Shown here one piece after another: positions 33,528 to 45,772 of a stretch of 60,993 bases of DNA (position 1 is the first letter of the stretch; the number at the start of each line of letters is the position of its first letter). This DNA comes from Asterionellopsis glacialis (Eukaryota; Bacillariophyta; Plagiogrammaphyceae; Rhaphoneidales; Asterionellopsidaceae). Both the position numbers and the translations under genes were made by a program. Below the pieces are notes generated by a model. That model saw nothing but the letters and a program-made list of their open reading frames with translations, made no database searches and was not told the origin of the DNA. The stretch lies in assembly GCA_014885115.2 (NCBI GenBank), contig WKLE02001614.1, positions 1 through 60,993 of the forward strand. Reading direction: 5' to 3'.

Positions 33528-35851
33528 TTACCAAGTCCCAGTATTGGTATTATCCAAACGACTAATAAATGACGCTGCAGTACTACTCATACCGCTACCC
33601 ACAACGCTTCCACCGGAGGAAAGTGTTGTTGCTGGTGGTGGAACTTTACCTAACTTCCCTATTTGGGCTGCCCCACGATGTTCACTCATCATACGGATCG
33701 ATCGTAGTGACGAACCAGCATTGGCCCCACTTTGATATTGATTCATGTACTGACTATGATATTGGGTTTGCGACTGATGAGGTGCCTTAGGTTTAGGACT
33801 TGGACGGCCTAATCCATAATGACCACTCATACCTGTCCTAAAATCAACATGACCACGGGAAACAACTGGTGATGAACTTGGTGATCTTGATTGTAGCACT
33901 GAACCATAACTTGATCCTCTTAATGTTGGTGGTGGTGATCTCGGAGTTTGCATCTGTGGTTGATAGGCTGTAATACTTGAAAAGAACATGTCCTGCTGTG
34001 ATGTAAGCCAATGAGTTGTGCCTGCCCCTGTTGTCTCTGATGGTGTTCTTGCCGACAGGGGTTGTGATCCACCCTTTCTCCCAGGGGAATCAAAGGTTGC
34101 TTGTGGTAAAGACAAATCTTGCACATTCTGTCCATTACCGATTTCTTCACTATTGCTGCGCTTGCGAAATGGTGATGGTGTAAGACCAACAACATCACTT
34201 CCTTCTCCTGTGACATTTGAAATTCGAGGTGATGGCAAATGACGTACCACAGATGATGGTGAACGTACGATACCCCCCTGCTGCTTGTTATTTAAGGATC
34301 CGTCTACTTCCATATTTCTTCGTGTTGGGGAGGAAGTGTGGCTTCCACTCACATTGCTCCCGACACTGCCTTCATCATTACCTGCCATCTCCAAAAATAG
34401 GTTTCCCATGTTTTTAATTTCAGCTTCGGATAGGGAAGCTTTGCTATCATAGGATTCTTGTGAATTCGTTCTTTGAACAAGCATCATTTTAGATGTTGAA
34501 GATTGCTTACGCAGTTGGTCCTTGTTTGTACTTGCACTAATTGTTGTGGTCGATGTAGGAACAACAGCAACAGCACCACAAATTGCATGTTGATCAGGGT
34601 GTGCATTTTCCGATTCTTCTTTTTCCATTTCTTGTAATTCATTCGTTAACTGATTTTCCATCTTTACATAATCTTTCATTTTACGTTCCATCCTTTTTAT
34701 TTTGTGTTGTAAGTCTTGTTTATCCTTGACGATTGAGGCTAATAAACTCTCAACCTCACTTGCCTTATCCATAAAGTCACCCACTATGGAAGGGAGTGTG
34801 TGTAGAAATGCACATAAAAAATAGGTGAGAAGACAAAACATTCAGAATTCACCACGAAGCGAAGAAGAGCGAACGATATATTAGCATGCATCAATAGATG
34901 TGTATCATCAAAAATTGAAAATTTGAAGACATACGTACCTTTAACAAGTTGCTTTTCATCAAGCACTCTGATGTAACCACGCTTACGAGAGAGTTGAGCT
35001 TTACGATGCTTGAAGCTCAAAACTTGAATTCTTGTTCCATACGGTAATCTTATAGGTATAGTTGGTGGTGCTGGTGACTTTTTGGGACTATTGTTGTCCT
35101 CCTTAATTCTCTTTTTCTTGTATGGGTTGGGTGACATGACTACTTCCATACTAGCATGTGATTCAGTAGCTAATTCACCACTACTTTGTTGTAGCATATG
35201 ATTACGAGGTGAAGATATTGAGCAGTCTTCGTCTTCTTGTTCTTCATCTTCCTCATCTGTGGTTTCTGTTTTTGCACAGTCTTGCGACTCGTCTTCTTGT
35301 TCTTTTCCCTCTTGAGGGTATAACAGTAAACCATTGGGATCGCGAATCACATATGTCCCTGCATCACTTGTCAGATGCTGTATACCAGTCAATACACATT
35401 CATCATCGTCACCACTTTCATAAACTTTATCTTCATCTTCTTCAAACAGTTGTCCACCAAGTTTCTTTTCAGCTGTTTCCATCAAGGCCATCAAAACATG
35501 ATTTTTAGGAATTGGTAATGGTTCTTTGACCAGTGGTGTTGCTCGTTTGTTCGAATTGTTATTATTACCTGTTGAGTTGGATCTCTGACGATATGAGGGA
35601 GTGTAGCTACTTCGACTGTAAGCCGAAGCATGATTATTCTGCTCTGAAGCCGAATTCCCACGTGTACTTAACGGACTATCGTTGCGTTTGGAGGTTGTGA
35701 ATAACGGACGACGACACTCCATGCAATTCTTCAATTGCTTCGAACATGTTGCACATAAGAATGTATGTCCACATGGTAATACAACAGGAGGACGATTTGA
35801 CGTATTAAATGGTTCGTAACATATGTTACAATGAAATGAAAATGGTGGCAT
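33528..35851 (-). CDS. RING-finger protein with coiled coil and Ser-rich tail
   Basis: Two exons, 34939-35851 and 33528-34783, with a 155-nt GTACGT...CCATAG intron, join in frame to 722 aa. An N-terminal C3HC4 RING (CNIC, LPCGHTFLCATC, CMECRRPL, residues 8-50) predicts E3 ubiquitin ligase activity. A disordered, acidic middle follows (EDEEQEDEDC). Next is a short folded segment, RLPYGTRIQVLSFKHRKAQLSRKRGYIRVLDEKQLVK, which looks SH3-like. Splicing continues it into a coiled coil (SEVESLLASIVKDKQDLQHK to about residue 370). The last 350 aa are Ser/Pro/Gln-rich with possible phospho-sites (SPSSSPVVS). I infer a signalling scaffold that ubiquitinates an unknown target. Confidence 0.8.
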
Positions 35852-37693
35852 GCTGATTCAACTCGCCTTTGCTTGTAGCTCTTGGCTCTGAAAAGCTCTG
35901 TAGAGTTGGAACAGAACTTGTTCTGCTACAGGATCGGGGTTCTGTACGGAGAATATCCACCTGAAGAAGAATGGATCAAAGATGAATGACCCTTGGTGAT
36001 GTATATATGTCTGATAACAACGTGTCTTCTCGTTCTTGATGCACTTTATTGTTGACTTCGATGGACTTTGATTGCCTCCGCTTTTCTTTTGTCTCGTGTG
36101 ATGGCGAATAACAATGGACCTTCAAGATTTGTATCAGACCATCGATAGCTTCACTTACCCTCGAGAGATCTTATCACAAGAGAGGAGTCGAAATAGGTGC
36201 AATATGGAGCTTGATGTGTTCAGAGTTCTTATGGCTGTCGTCCGTATTCTCAAATCCTAAATAAATCGCGTATAGCCTCATACAAGATCTGTTGCTGAAA
36301 AATCACAGGAAACCCCCATTTTCTATGATACTAACAGCTGCTGTATAATCGGTACTGTCATCGTTGTACCTGGTACGTAGCAGGTAGATTTATCACGATG
36401 GACTGTGTGAAAAGCAACTAGGACCTACATACAACTGTAGCGGAGTAAAGAGAGCAGGGGGGTCGTGAAACGATGATATTGGATACTTGTAACGGTAGGA
36501 TTTGAAAAACAGTAATGCATTTCAAGCATTGGACGATTTCATTTAACTGATAGTGCACCGTTAAATGAATTAACTGAAAAAATGTAGGAGCAAATACATA
36601 TATTTTATTACCTCAACGGAAAAAGTATCTCGTTTTATAAGTCTAATCAGATATTGTGCTAAATAAGGGATGTTCACAGTACTTAATGTAATCTTTTTTG
36701 ACCTCATACATTATTATTTTTTGAAATTTTTTTTGGTTTGTGGGACTTACAAAGTTTGACTATCAAAAATGAGGTGTGCAAGGAAAATGCTATCGTTTTT
36801 GGAGGGAATGGTCTGTCCTCTGTCCATCGTATAATAAATACAAAATTAGCTTTCAAACTCTAAAGGAATACTTGCCATGTCTCCTGTACAAAATTCAATA
36901 TGAAAGAAGGATTACTACTGGTACTTACTTTCCTTTTCATGTGTATGAGAATGTACGTTTATCAAGAAAATTGGCGACCGGGAGAAACTGAAATGAAAAA
37001 TTCAATAGCCAATAAGTACAGTATTGGCGGGAGGACGACGGCCGGTAAAACACTTTTTGTGTGCTTTCTGTAGGGATCGTGCAAAGTTCGTGGAAACGGT
37101 TGTTCTCGTACTTGTAACGTCTTTCTGAACAAAAAGATTGATACCTGGTATTCCATACCAGGTACATGGTAGATTTAGTAGGACCTATTACAAAATACCC
37201 GATACATATTAGTCCTAATTATAATGGGAGAGAACGTAGAAGTCCAAAATCCAATCAAAAATGTTATTCCTGTATCTACTGTATCGTCAGTATTTATTAC
37301 AGAGTTGGAATAGTTGCTTGTACTAAGAACCGATGAGTATCCAACCAATATATAATATATTTGGAAATATATTTATGATCATTATTAGCTTCTGTTCCGA
37401 TCATTGGATTTTTCAGGGTACCAGGGACACCTGCGGATTTGTGCCAAATCCATATTTGACGTCATCATGACAAACCAAATGTAGAAATGTTCAAAAGTTG
37501 TTAATTAAGGATAATAGAAACTAACATCTTAATTCATGTGTATCCACGGGGTTTTTGGATTTTGGCGATCCTTGTCACCGGCATGCCATGTGTTCAGCAT
37601 GCCGCTTATTAATGATTTATATACAATCCATCCTCCCAAAAAATGATTACGTCATCAATTAAGAAAAATGTGCATTTTTGATGTCTAATTTTC

Positions 37694-37743
37694 TTCCAGT
37701 TGTGTTCCAGTTGTGTTCCAGTTGTGTTCCAGTCGTGTTCCAG
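37694..37743. repeat. 11-bp tandem repeat
   Basis: TTCCAGTTGTG is repeated about 4.5 times (fourth copy with C for T) in non-coding DNA. 11 bp is one helical turn. Confidence 0.8.
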
Positions 37744-40324
37744 TTTTTGCCGGATTTTTGGATTTTTGGAGTTATGTGTGGAGCCTTGTGCGCGGAGTTT
37801 GTGCAGAGTTAAGGTTAGGAATAAAATCACACATATGAATATGACCATGTGCATGCATCAATATCACCCCCAACATCTTTTTTTCTTTTGGCATTTTTTG
37901 TGTTCTTCTTGCCTTCTATCATTCTTGACACCAGATGATCTCCCTTGGGAACTGCTATTTCCAAGAGGCTCACCTCATGGCCTCGCCCAACGAATTTTAG
38001 CACCTCTACTGCAATCCTTTGCAGATTGCTATAACAAAAGCCAGGGGCCAGAGGATCTTTCTTGTGTTTCTCATGTCGTTGCTCTTTACTTTGTTTTCAT
38101 TCTTCTTTTATTGCTACCTACAGTACCTGTTACCAGGTAAGATTGCAGACAGGTCTAGTCCTATTCCCTCCTAGCAATTGACATCGCAGGTGCAAGTAGT
38201 GGTGCTCAAGTCAATTCAACACATGTTGATGTTATTTCATAATGTATTGAAGAGTAGTAACTGAAGAAGTGCACCAAAGATGCCAAACATAAATGCATCA
38301 GGATCTATGCAGGCTCCACCAAAGCTAGGCAAGACAGTTTTGCCCCCTCTATACACTTTACCAACTGGTGGGCCTTCACCTTCTAAGGATTGATCATTGG
38401 AATTCAAAGAATCACCATACTTGATCTTTTGCTGAAGTGCTTCAAAATTTGATTTCACCTTGGCCATGTCCAGGCCTTTGGACTCAAACTTTTTCTTTAT
38501 TTCTTGGCATCAAATGTTGTCTTGGCCATCACAACCATGGCAAAGAAGGTAATTGACTTGAAGGAGTTGAAGGGCTTCATGATTCAATGACGGGATTGGA
38601 GTAAGCGTAAACAATGCTGTTGTCACCTAGGCTCATTGGTACAGTTGTAGGATTTCCTGAGATATTACCATGTTAACAACATTTGGTGTAGTATGTTCTT
38701 GATCAGTAATCACAGTGATACCCCTTTCCATTGCAGTGTCAAATCATTTATTAGTATTACTTGTATCATTGTTGTAATTGATATCAGGCATGTTTTGGTG
38801 GGATGCCATTGTGTATTGGGAAGAACTGCTAGATGAAGAATGAGAGACATTGAGTATTGGCCAGAGCTCCATACTTTGTACCATTTGTAACTTACCAAAT
38901 ATTGATCTCTAAAAAAGGTCAACATATGAAGGTACCTGTTTATTTACATGTAGAATTGATTGGTACCTGGTAAAGTATGTAAAAATAATGGATTTATGGT
39001 TTACTGAGGTATGTTTGCAGATGTTGAGCCATTTGGCTCAATAACTGAAAATAGCAAGCCAATGGCTTGCTTGTTTGGATTGGTGTTAAGGGAATTACCA
39101 ATTGGTGTTAATAGTTAAAACTTATGCCCACCAGAAAGAAAGTTTTTTTAAAAAACTGTCAACTTTCTTTGACAATTACTTTGGAATTCCAAAGAACTTG
39201 ATTCTTTATTTAAAGTTCCAGAGTTGTTCTATTATCTAGTACATAGTTAGTACATGCCAGGGATGATATATTATTTGCTGTGTCATAATGTCTATTCTGT
39301 AGGTCCTCCTTAGTATGCTAATAAAATGTAAATGTACATTGAGTAGGTCCTATCTTTACTAGTACAGCTACAGATGATTATGATACTGTATGTAGCATTG
39401 TAAACTGTGTATCATCCCATTGATGCATAGCAAAGAAGATATCTGGTACAGGTGTAGAGTACAGGTATTGCAGGTATGGTAGGAATCTAATGACCAGGTT
39501 GAATGGTACATGGTACAGCCCATCTGTTCCAGGAATAATAATTAATCTAATAAAAATCAAATCTGGGACAATCATTGTGCCTTGTCTGGCATCTGTTTTC
39601 AAGAAGAAATCAAATCTGGAACAATTATGCCTCGTCTGGTATTTGCTGAATTATTTCAAAGTCCACATTTTTGTGATGTAACACATTCCATACTATGATA
39701 TCATTAAACAATCATTACATATACCATGACTAAATCATAATTTGTTATAGGCCTACATTGATTCACTTTTCTGGGTGTCACTGTTGTATTTTCCATCATT
39801 TACAATATATATATGGTACATGGATTACTTGTACAATAGCACAAACCACTATGTTTTTTGAAAGGAGTACAGCATTTTTGTATTTTCATTCCAGGTATTA
39901 CAATAATTGTAATTGACCTTTTGGGCCCAGGCAGTCTTCTGTACCCTGGTTACTCATGTACATTGCATGTTCTTTGGAACTCTGAAGAAAGACCGGTTGG
40001 TTGTGAGACTGGTACCAGGTACCTCCTCACTTCCTACTCTCCAACTTTCCAACTCTCCTACTCTCCCACCCTCTCCTACTCTCTGTCTCTGTCTCTATGT
40101 CTCTCTGATTTTCTTCAGTATTTTTCCCAGACCCCTTTATCCATTGACACTGTCTGCATAATATTCTGGAGATACATGCAGTTGAACAATGATGCCTCTA
40201 GTAACTATTCATGTCCAGATGTTAAATTGGAGCCAAACTAGTTACTATAGAGAAGCAACAGTAGTTGTTGAAGCCAATTAATATATTCAACCTGATGGAC
40301 ATGAAAAATGATTTTTGAAAGAAA

Positions 40325-40775
40325 TTGAAGACTGGACCATTGGTATTAGCATACAAGGAATCAAATGCTCAATCTTTCTCTTTCAATTTCATTCTAACAT
40401 AAGCCTCTATTTCAAATAAATGAGATCTTTCATTTTGTCTCATTAGTTCTCTCCTTTTGCTCTTAAAACACAATCTGTTTATTTTTATGTAAAAAGGAAA
40501 AATTATGGATCACAGAAGAATCTTATGCTCTATTTATATTACCCTCTTTTGACAGGAATTGAAGACTGTGCTGTTGACTATAGCACAAGGAATTGAATGT
40601 TCAGTCTTTCTCTTTTGGCATTTTCATTCTAATACAAGTCTCTATTTTAAATACACGAGATTGTTCATCTGTCCCATTATTTCTCTCTTTAGACATAAAC
40701 ACCATCTGTTTATTTTATGTAAAAAGGAAAAGTTTTGGATCCTCACAGAAGAATCTTATGCTCTATCTAGAGTAC
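40325..40775. repeat. Diverged tandem duplication, about 220-bp unit
   Basis: Copy 1 (40325-40540) and copy 2 (40558-40775) share ATTGAAGACTG, AAGGAAT, TCTTTCTCTTT, TTTCATTCTAA, ATCTGTTTAT, TATGTAAAAAGGAAAA and AGAAGAATCTTATGCTCTAT in the same order with substitutions and small indels. It is non-coding in all frames. Confidence 0.8.
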
Positions 40776-41584
40776 GAATCAATATAACTTTTCGCACTAT
40801 ATGTTTTCTTAGCTGAAAGTTGTTTACAGTTTAAGCCATTCTCAAAGTCATGACCATCCAAAGCACTCTATGATATCAAGATACAATGAGACTATTATCT
40901 GATACAGAATTGTTTCAAAACATGGTAAGAATGAGCCTCGTCCCAGATCATCGAAAATGTGAGACTGTTGTTATTTTGCGTATTCTTGACACAATATGGC
41001 AGGAGACATGTCAGACGGCCAGAAAGCGGTTAATACCACGCAAAAACTCTTGGGTGCTGTCGTTCATCACTGTGCATGAAATCCATAGGTTCAAGCTTAA
41101 ATAAAGCTGACGTGATTCCCGAATTACATAGGGTGGCTTACATAAATGGGTTAATCAAACCCGAACGCTTTCAGTTCATCAGGGCAGTTGATGTACACTC
41201 ACTCTTTTTCTTCGATGATCCCATTAATCGAGTCGGGCATGACGTGTTTTTGTTCTTTTATTTTTTAGTTCCTGCCATCACAGCAGAACATCATCAGCAG
41301 ACAAGCAGAGGGCGTCGACCACCAACGAACAAATCCATCAATTCTTCTCAATAATTACGCGAATTAAGTTATAGTAATTTCATTCCCATCAGTATTCATC
41401 TTACGCACGAGCTGGAATCAACACGTAGTAGTTTCATAGTCACCATTTTGTAAAGTGTAGAGTTCGAACACTAAGAGCTGATTTTTGTCATTCCATATCA
41501 TTAGCACCTTCCAATACATCACAAGCCAAAAAACAATCAGAGGAATTAGAAGATTCATTGAGTGCATTAACTATTACGCCTACC

Positions 41585-42988
41585 ATGAGACGATTTTCAT
41601 TTTTATTGCTGTCAATTGGAACGGGAGACATGGCAGCTGCAGCATTCATCCCAAATTCTAGATCTCAAAACTTTTATGTTGGAAATATTCGTAACAGATT
41701 CACCCCAAGAGCAACTACAATGAAGCGTCGAGCGTCTTCATTGACAATGTTTTTGCAATTAGCTTCGACGAAAACAGATAAAGTTGCAGAGAATGAAAAA
41801 AATCCACCAACGATTGTCACAACGCCAACGAACAAGGGAATCAAAGAGTCATCATCATCGTCGTCATTGCCAGATGTTACTAAGTTAGGATCCTTAACCG
41901 TCCCCAGCGTGGGCATCGGTACTATTTCATGGTCAAGTGATAGTATCACCGAACTTGAAAATTTAGAACTTCAATCTTTGGTGGCAACGGCTTGTAAAAA
42001 TGACGCAGCCTTCTTTGACACCGCTGAACGATACGGAAGTCATTGGAAAACTGCCTTTGGTCTTGGATGGGGTGAAACAGAAATGCTAACAAAAAAAATG
42101 CTTTCAAGATCTGCTTCTTCACCACCCAACTCCGATAGCGTCTTAGCACCTGTTGTGGCAACAAAATTCACACCGTCACCATGGAGGAATACTGCACAAT
42201 CTGTCGTAGACGCATGCGAGGAATCACGTCAACGCTTGGGTGTGGATCAAATTGATTTGTATCAATTGCATATGCCTGATATTGTTCAACCATTTAAATT
42301 TGCGGGGTTGGGGGAATCCAAGGATGAAATATATTGGGATGGTTTGGCAGAATGTTATCATCGCGGGTTAGTTAAGAATGTTGGTGTTTGTAACTATGGA
42401 CCAACGCTTTTAATGAAATGTCAAGAACATTTGGCCAAGCGCAATGTGCCATTAGCATCAAATCAAATTGCCTACTCGTTAATTGGACGTCATAACGGTG
42501 CACAAGAAACATTAGATAAATGCAATGAATTAGGCATCAAGGTATTAGCATTCTTCCCCTTTGCAATGGGATTGCTAACTGGAAAGTACACATCCAATTC
42601 AATTAAAAGCATGTCAGAAGATACCATTACCTCACTTGTATCAAATAAAAAGACCAAACTTGAAGAACGCGAATTAAAGGATTATGCCAAACGCATTTCA
42701 TCCCTGATGGTTGTCATGGAATCTATTGCACAAAATAACGGCAAGACGATTGCTCAAGTTGCTCTCAACTACATTGTTTGTAAGGGTGCCATTCCCATAC
42801 CAGGGGCACGAACAGAAGCACAACTTAAAGACAACATTGGTGCCATGGGGTGGCGACTGACAGAAGATGAAATTTCTATGTTGGAACTTGAAACAGAGAA
42901 ACTTGAATTTGGATTTGAAGGTGCTGGGTTCAAACGAACGAGTGAAAAGTTTGTTGGATATGGAGTTGAAAAATGGAAATTAGACTAA
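41585..42988 (+). CDS. Plastid-targeted aldo/keto reductase
   Basis: The frame is open from 41558 but the first ATG is 41585, giving 467 aa. The N terminus is a signal peptide (MRRFSFLLLSIGTGDM) ending at AAAAFIP, an ASAF-type motif, followed by a basic Ser-rich transit stretch, so plastid import is expected. The AKR barrel begins near residue 95 (TVPSVGIGTISW). Catalytic residues are seen at Asp145 (FDTAERYG), Lys194 (VVATKF) and His229 (YQLHMPD), with the tyrosine in ERYG at 150. The C-terminal NADP loop reads AIPIPGARTEAQLKDN. It would reduce carbonyls or act on NADPH-linked redox. The fold is most like the YajO/Tas-type plastid reductases. Substrate unknown. It converges on the mannosyltransferase gene 180 bp away. 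Confidence 0.9.
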   Translation: MRRFSFLLLSIGTGDMAAAAFIPNSRSQNFYVGNIRNRFTPRATTMKRRASSLTMFLQLASTKTDKVAENEKNPPTIVTTPTNKGIKESSSSSSLPDVTKLGSLTVPSVGIGTISWSSDSITELENLELQSLVATACKNDAAFFDTAERYGSHWKTAFGLGWGETEMLTKKMLSRSASSPPNSDSVLAPVVATKFTPSPWRNTAQSVVDACEESRQRLGVDQIDLYQLHMPDIVQPFKFAGLGESKDEIYWDGLAECYHRGLVKNVGVCNYGPTLLMKCQEHLAKRNVPLASNQIAYSLIGRHNGAQETLDKCNELGIKVLAFFPFAMGLLTGKYTSNSIKSMSEDTITSLVSNKKTKLEERELKDYAKRISSLMVVMESIAQNNGKTIAQVALNYIVCKGAIPIPGARTEAQLKDNIGAMGWRLTEDEISMLELETEKLEFGFEGAGFKRTSEKFVGYGVEKWKLD

Positions 42989-43168
42989 AACGAAAGTGCG
43001 AATTTGCCATCTTGTTCTGGGGGACGTGCCTCGATAAATTCATATTTGATACCGTGCATGATTGATATCATGCTGTGTTGTACGAAAATAAATCTAATTG
43101 TACAAAGTTACTGATATTGTCTATTTCTCATGTCATTTACCTTGTACTTTCTCCTAGTCAATTAGGTA

Positions 43169-45196
43169 TCAAGAATTACGACATGAAATCTCGTACACAC
43201 TCAAGTTAAAGTCTTTGACCATATCAAGTAGTGAATATCTGAAAGGTGGCAAATCTTCAGTTGTCAAATGTGCATAATAACTTACCAACTGCCGACATTC
43301 AAAATTAGTTCCAACGAAACAATCAGAAGACAATTTTGCAGCTTCCTTGTCACCACTTGTCTCACCACCTGATGTTTTCGATACGGACAAAGTCAAGGGT
43401 GGGGATACTAGATGAACACGTCTATCAAAAGAAGAGGAATCACCACTGCTGCAAGATAAGTAGTAATCCAATGAATTACGCAAAGATTGAGGATTTGAAT
43501 CACCTTTCAAGTCGATAATGGGATAATCTGGACAAGTTGACAATATGCTTCTTTCGTCTTCGCCAGAGAGACATGTGTTACCACTGGATTCTTTGCAAGT
43601 TGTATCATCCATGTATCGTCGTTGCCTGGAAAGGAATGTAGGTGGCATGTAAGTGTGATAATACAAAACAGCATCTGGCGGCGGCGGTAAACTGCTGCTA
43701 GGTTGAGAAACACCGTATACCTGCTGTGCTCGAGTCTGTGTTGACACCAATGATGGTACTACACCTCCTTGATGTACAATCCCAAACAAAAGAAATAAAA
43801 TCACATTAAAGCCTACCCAACCTACTTGAAGGATCCTATACGTCTGAATTGTATCTTCACAAAGAATTACTATGGGTACAAGCAAGGGAAGTAAAAATCG
43901 TGGTTCTTGATGCGGAGCAGATGACAAGAGGCCCAAGCCACAAAGGATGATCCATCGACACATTGTAGGAACAAAAATAGAATTGTTGTCGTTGTAGAGT
44001 TCTCCGTTCGAAGACGACCCTTGTAGTAGTAGTAGACGACTATCATGTGCCTTCTTTAGTTGCCGTTGGAATAGTATGACCCAATAGCATAGGATTGTGA
44101 GTGGGCCATACAATATATGCATATTAACCAGGGCATGTGTCCATCGAGGATGCAATCCATGATCACGGAGATTGTCAGTTTTAGAATTATACAGAAATGC
44201 ATTCAGTGGCGTAATTTGGAGCAATGTTGCCCAATGTTCTTGTTGTGGTGGTTGTTGTTGCTCTTCTGATATTGTTGTAGACATTGTACCATAATATATG
44301 TTATCCACATAAAATAATCCCATGGCTATTAGGACAAAGCCTATTACCATAGGGACGATGACATGCATAACTCGTTGAATCATCCAAAAGAAAAGACCAT
44401 GTTCCTCTTGTCCTTTTGATTTCGTAGTCCGCCACATGTATAACAGTACTACAGGAAAAGCATAACAGACAAATGTAAATCTTGTAAAGAATCCCAAGGC
44501 ACATAGTATTCCAATCATAGTTCCATATACAAGACTATTGATGTTGTTGTTCTTCGATTGTTGTTGTACCGAATTTATTCTATCCGGCCGACAACAACAG
44601 GCAACCACCATCAGCACAGCCAGTATCATGGTCTCCAAGGAATTTGTAAAAGGTCGATTTAACATGGCCCAACATGGCCAAGCACTTGCGAAAATTAATA
44701 AAGCTACGGGGATATCTTGATTTCGTTGTGTCTCAGTTGTTATTGTTGATGATGTGTTTTTCTTTTGTTTGCTTAGAAACCACACGGAAGTATCTACCAT
44801 GATAATCGACAATACAACACACATTATTCGTGGAATAATCAAAACCTCTTGACCAGATACATGATTTGCAAAGGGTGCTGTGTTGGTGAGTGCTCCTGTT
44901 GTTGTGGTGGTGATATTATTGTTGTAATTCATCATATTCATCAACCCAGCATAGATTTGTAATGGTAACCATGTCATAATCCAAGGTGGAAAGACTGAAC
45001 GTAATGCATTTTGTGATTCAAATTCCCATGGTATAAACTGTGGACAACCAAACCATAACTCTTGTCCACTTTGAAAGAATTCATCAGGATGAATATATCC
45101 TGGTAAAGCACACGCCACGAAACGTAAAACTAGTAACAAACCATAAATTATCCACGACCAAAACCGAGACGACCAACATTTCGACAGCAAACCCAT
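43169..45196 (-). CDS. GPI mannosyltransferase, SMP3/PIG-Z type (GT22)
   Basis: The frame extends to 45226, but its first ATG is at 45196, giving 675 aa. The GT22 signature is at 30-45: GYIHPDEFFQSGQ, followed by WEF and RSVFPPW, the pattern of SMP3/PIG-Z, which adds the fourth mannose to the GPI precursor in the ER lumen. PIG-B, ALG9 and ALG12 share the HPDE/HEDE loop, but WEF with RS is closest to SMP3. About ten hydrophobic segments follow, with Gln- and Ser-rich loops and a long lumenal C-terminal loop (residues about 460-650) of low complexity. It has no introns. A possible client is the GPI-type surface protein at 52337. Confidence 0.85.
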   Translation of the reverse strand: MGLLSKCWSSRFWSWIIYGLLLVLRFVACALPGYIHPDEFFQSGQELWFGCPQFIPWEFESQNALRSVFPPWIMTWLPLQIYAGLMNMMNYNNNITTTTTGALTNTAPFANHVSGQEVLIIPRIMCVVLSIIMVDTSVWFLSKQKKNTSSTITTETQRNQDIPVALLIFASAWPCWAMLNRPFTNSLETMILAVLMVVACCCRPDRINSVQQQSKNNNINSLVYGTMIGILCALGFFTRFTFVCYAFPVVLLYMWRTTKSKGQEEHGLFFWMIQRVMHVIVPMVIGFVLIAMGLFYVDNIYYGTMSTTISEEQQQPPQQEHWATLLQITPLNAFLYNSKTDNLRDHGLHPRWTHALVNMHILYGPLTILCYWVILFQRQLKKAHDSRLLLLQGSSSNGELYNDNNSIFVPTMCRWIILCGLGLLSSAPHQEPRFLLPLLVPIVILCEDTIQTYRILQVGWVGFNVILFLLFGIVHQGGVVPSLVSTQTRAQQVYGVSQPSSSLPPPPDAVLYYHTYMPPTFLSRQRRYMDDTTCKESSGNTCLSGEDERSILSTCPDYPIIDLKGDSNPQSLRNSLDYYLSCSSGDSSSFDRRVHLVSPPLTLSVSKTSGGETSGDKEAAKLSSDCFVGTNFECRQLVSYYAHLTTEDLPPFRYSLLDMVKDFNLSVYEISCRNS

Positions 45197-45379
45197 GACG
45201 TGAGAAGAAATATTCGTATAATGCAAAAGGAGACCCCTCTTTCTTCTGATTCAATTTCTTAATTTGGGCTGAATGCAGGAATTATGAAGAAACTCGCCGA
45301 TGCTGCCTTTTGCTTGCCATCATTGTCAGTTTTCTTGCTACCCCACTCAACGGTAATGTCTACCTCCAGGATTTGGGGG

Positions 45380-45552
45380 ACGATTTTTCAAAATAACACT
45401 CCTTATTGTTGACATCATTAATATGCAGAGGAGCATCAGTCGGTTGAAAAGCTTTCGAGAACCGCCGCCGACGTTGGCGCCGAGCGCATGCTTTCAAGAA
45501 CTCAAGGAAGTGAAATCCTTAAAATCCACAGATCTTCCGAAACGTGCTTTGG
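45380..45552. repeat. Duplicated segment, copy 1
   Basis: It shares CGATTTTTCAAAATAACACT, then GCAG-GGAGCATCA-TCGGTTGA, GAGAACCGC, CTTTCAAGAAC, CACAGATCT and CGTGCTTTG in the same order with copy 2 at 47935-48114. It lies 184-356 bp upstream of the mannosyltransferase start. Confidence 0.8.
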
Positions 45553-45772
45553 CGATATTATGACTGTAGCTAAAGTACTTTATCAAAATACAACTACTAA
45601 AAATAATAAAATGGCCTTTTTTACAATCCAATACAGGTACAAACAAATATTGGTCATCGTTACCAAATTTTACAACACTCTATTATTATTTGAAAGTACC
45701 TTGAAGTAGATCCCTAAGTGAGACTTCCAGCACTGTCCTCCATTTCTTTTAAACTCGATCTGAAACCGAAAC

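Larger units (their letters stand above)
35852..41584. other. Gene desert
   Basis: No gene is supported over 5.7 kb. A weak minus frame at 38237-38467 (76 aa, QQKIKYGDSLNSNDQS, hydrophobic end) continues a shifted frame upstream and may be a remnant. GTACCTGGTAC occurs at 36366, its complement at 40012, and a TACCTGGTA/TACCAGGTA pair at 37142 and 37156. Two other repeats are listed separately. Confidence 0.4.

Noticed and set aside
38237..38467. Minus-strand 76-aa ORF with hydrophobic end
   Set aside because: Coding style is suggestive and a shifted frame continues upstream, but there is no family match, no clear splice structure and no neighbouring exon. It is mentioned only in the desert entry.
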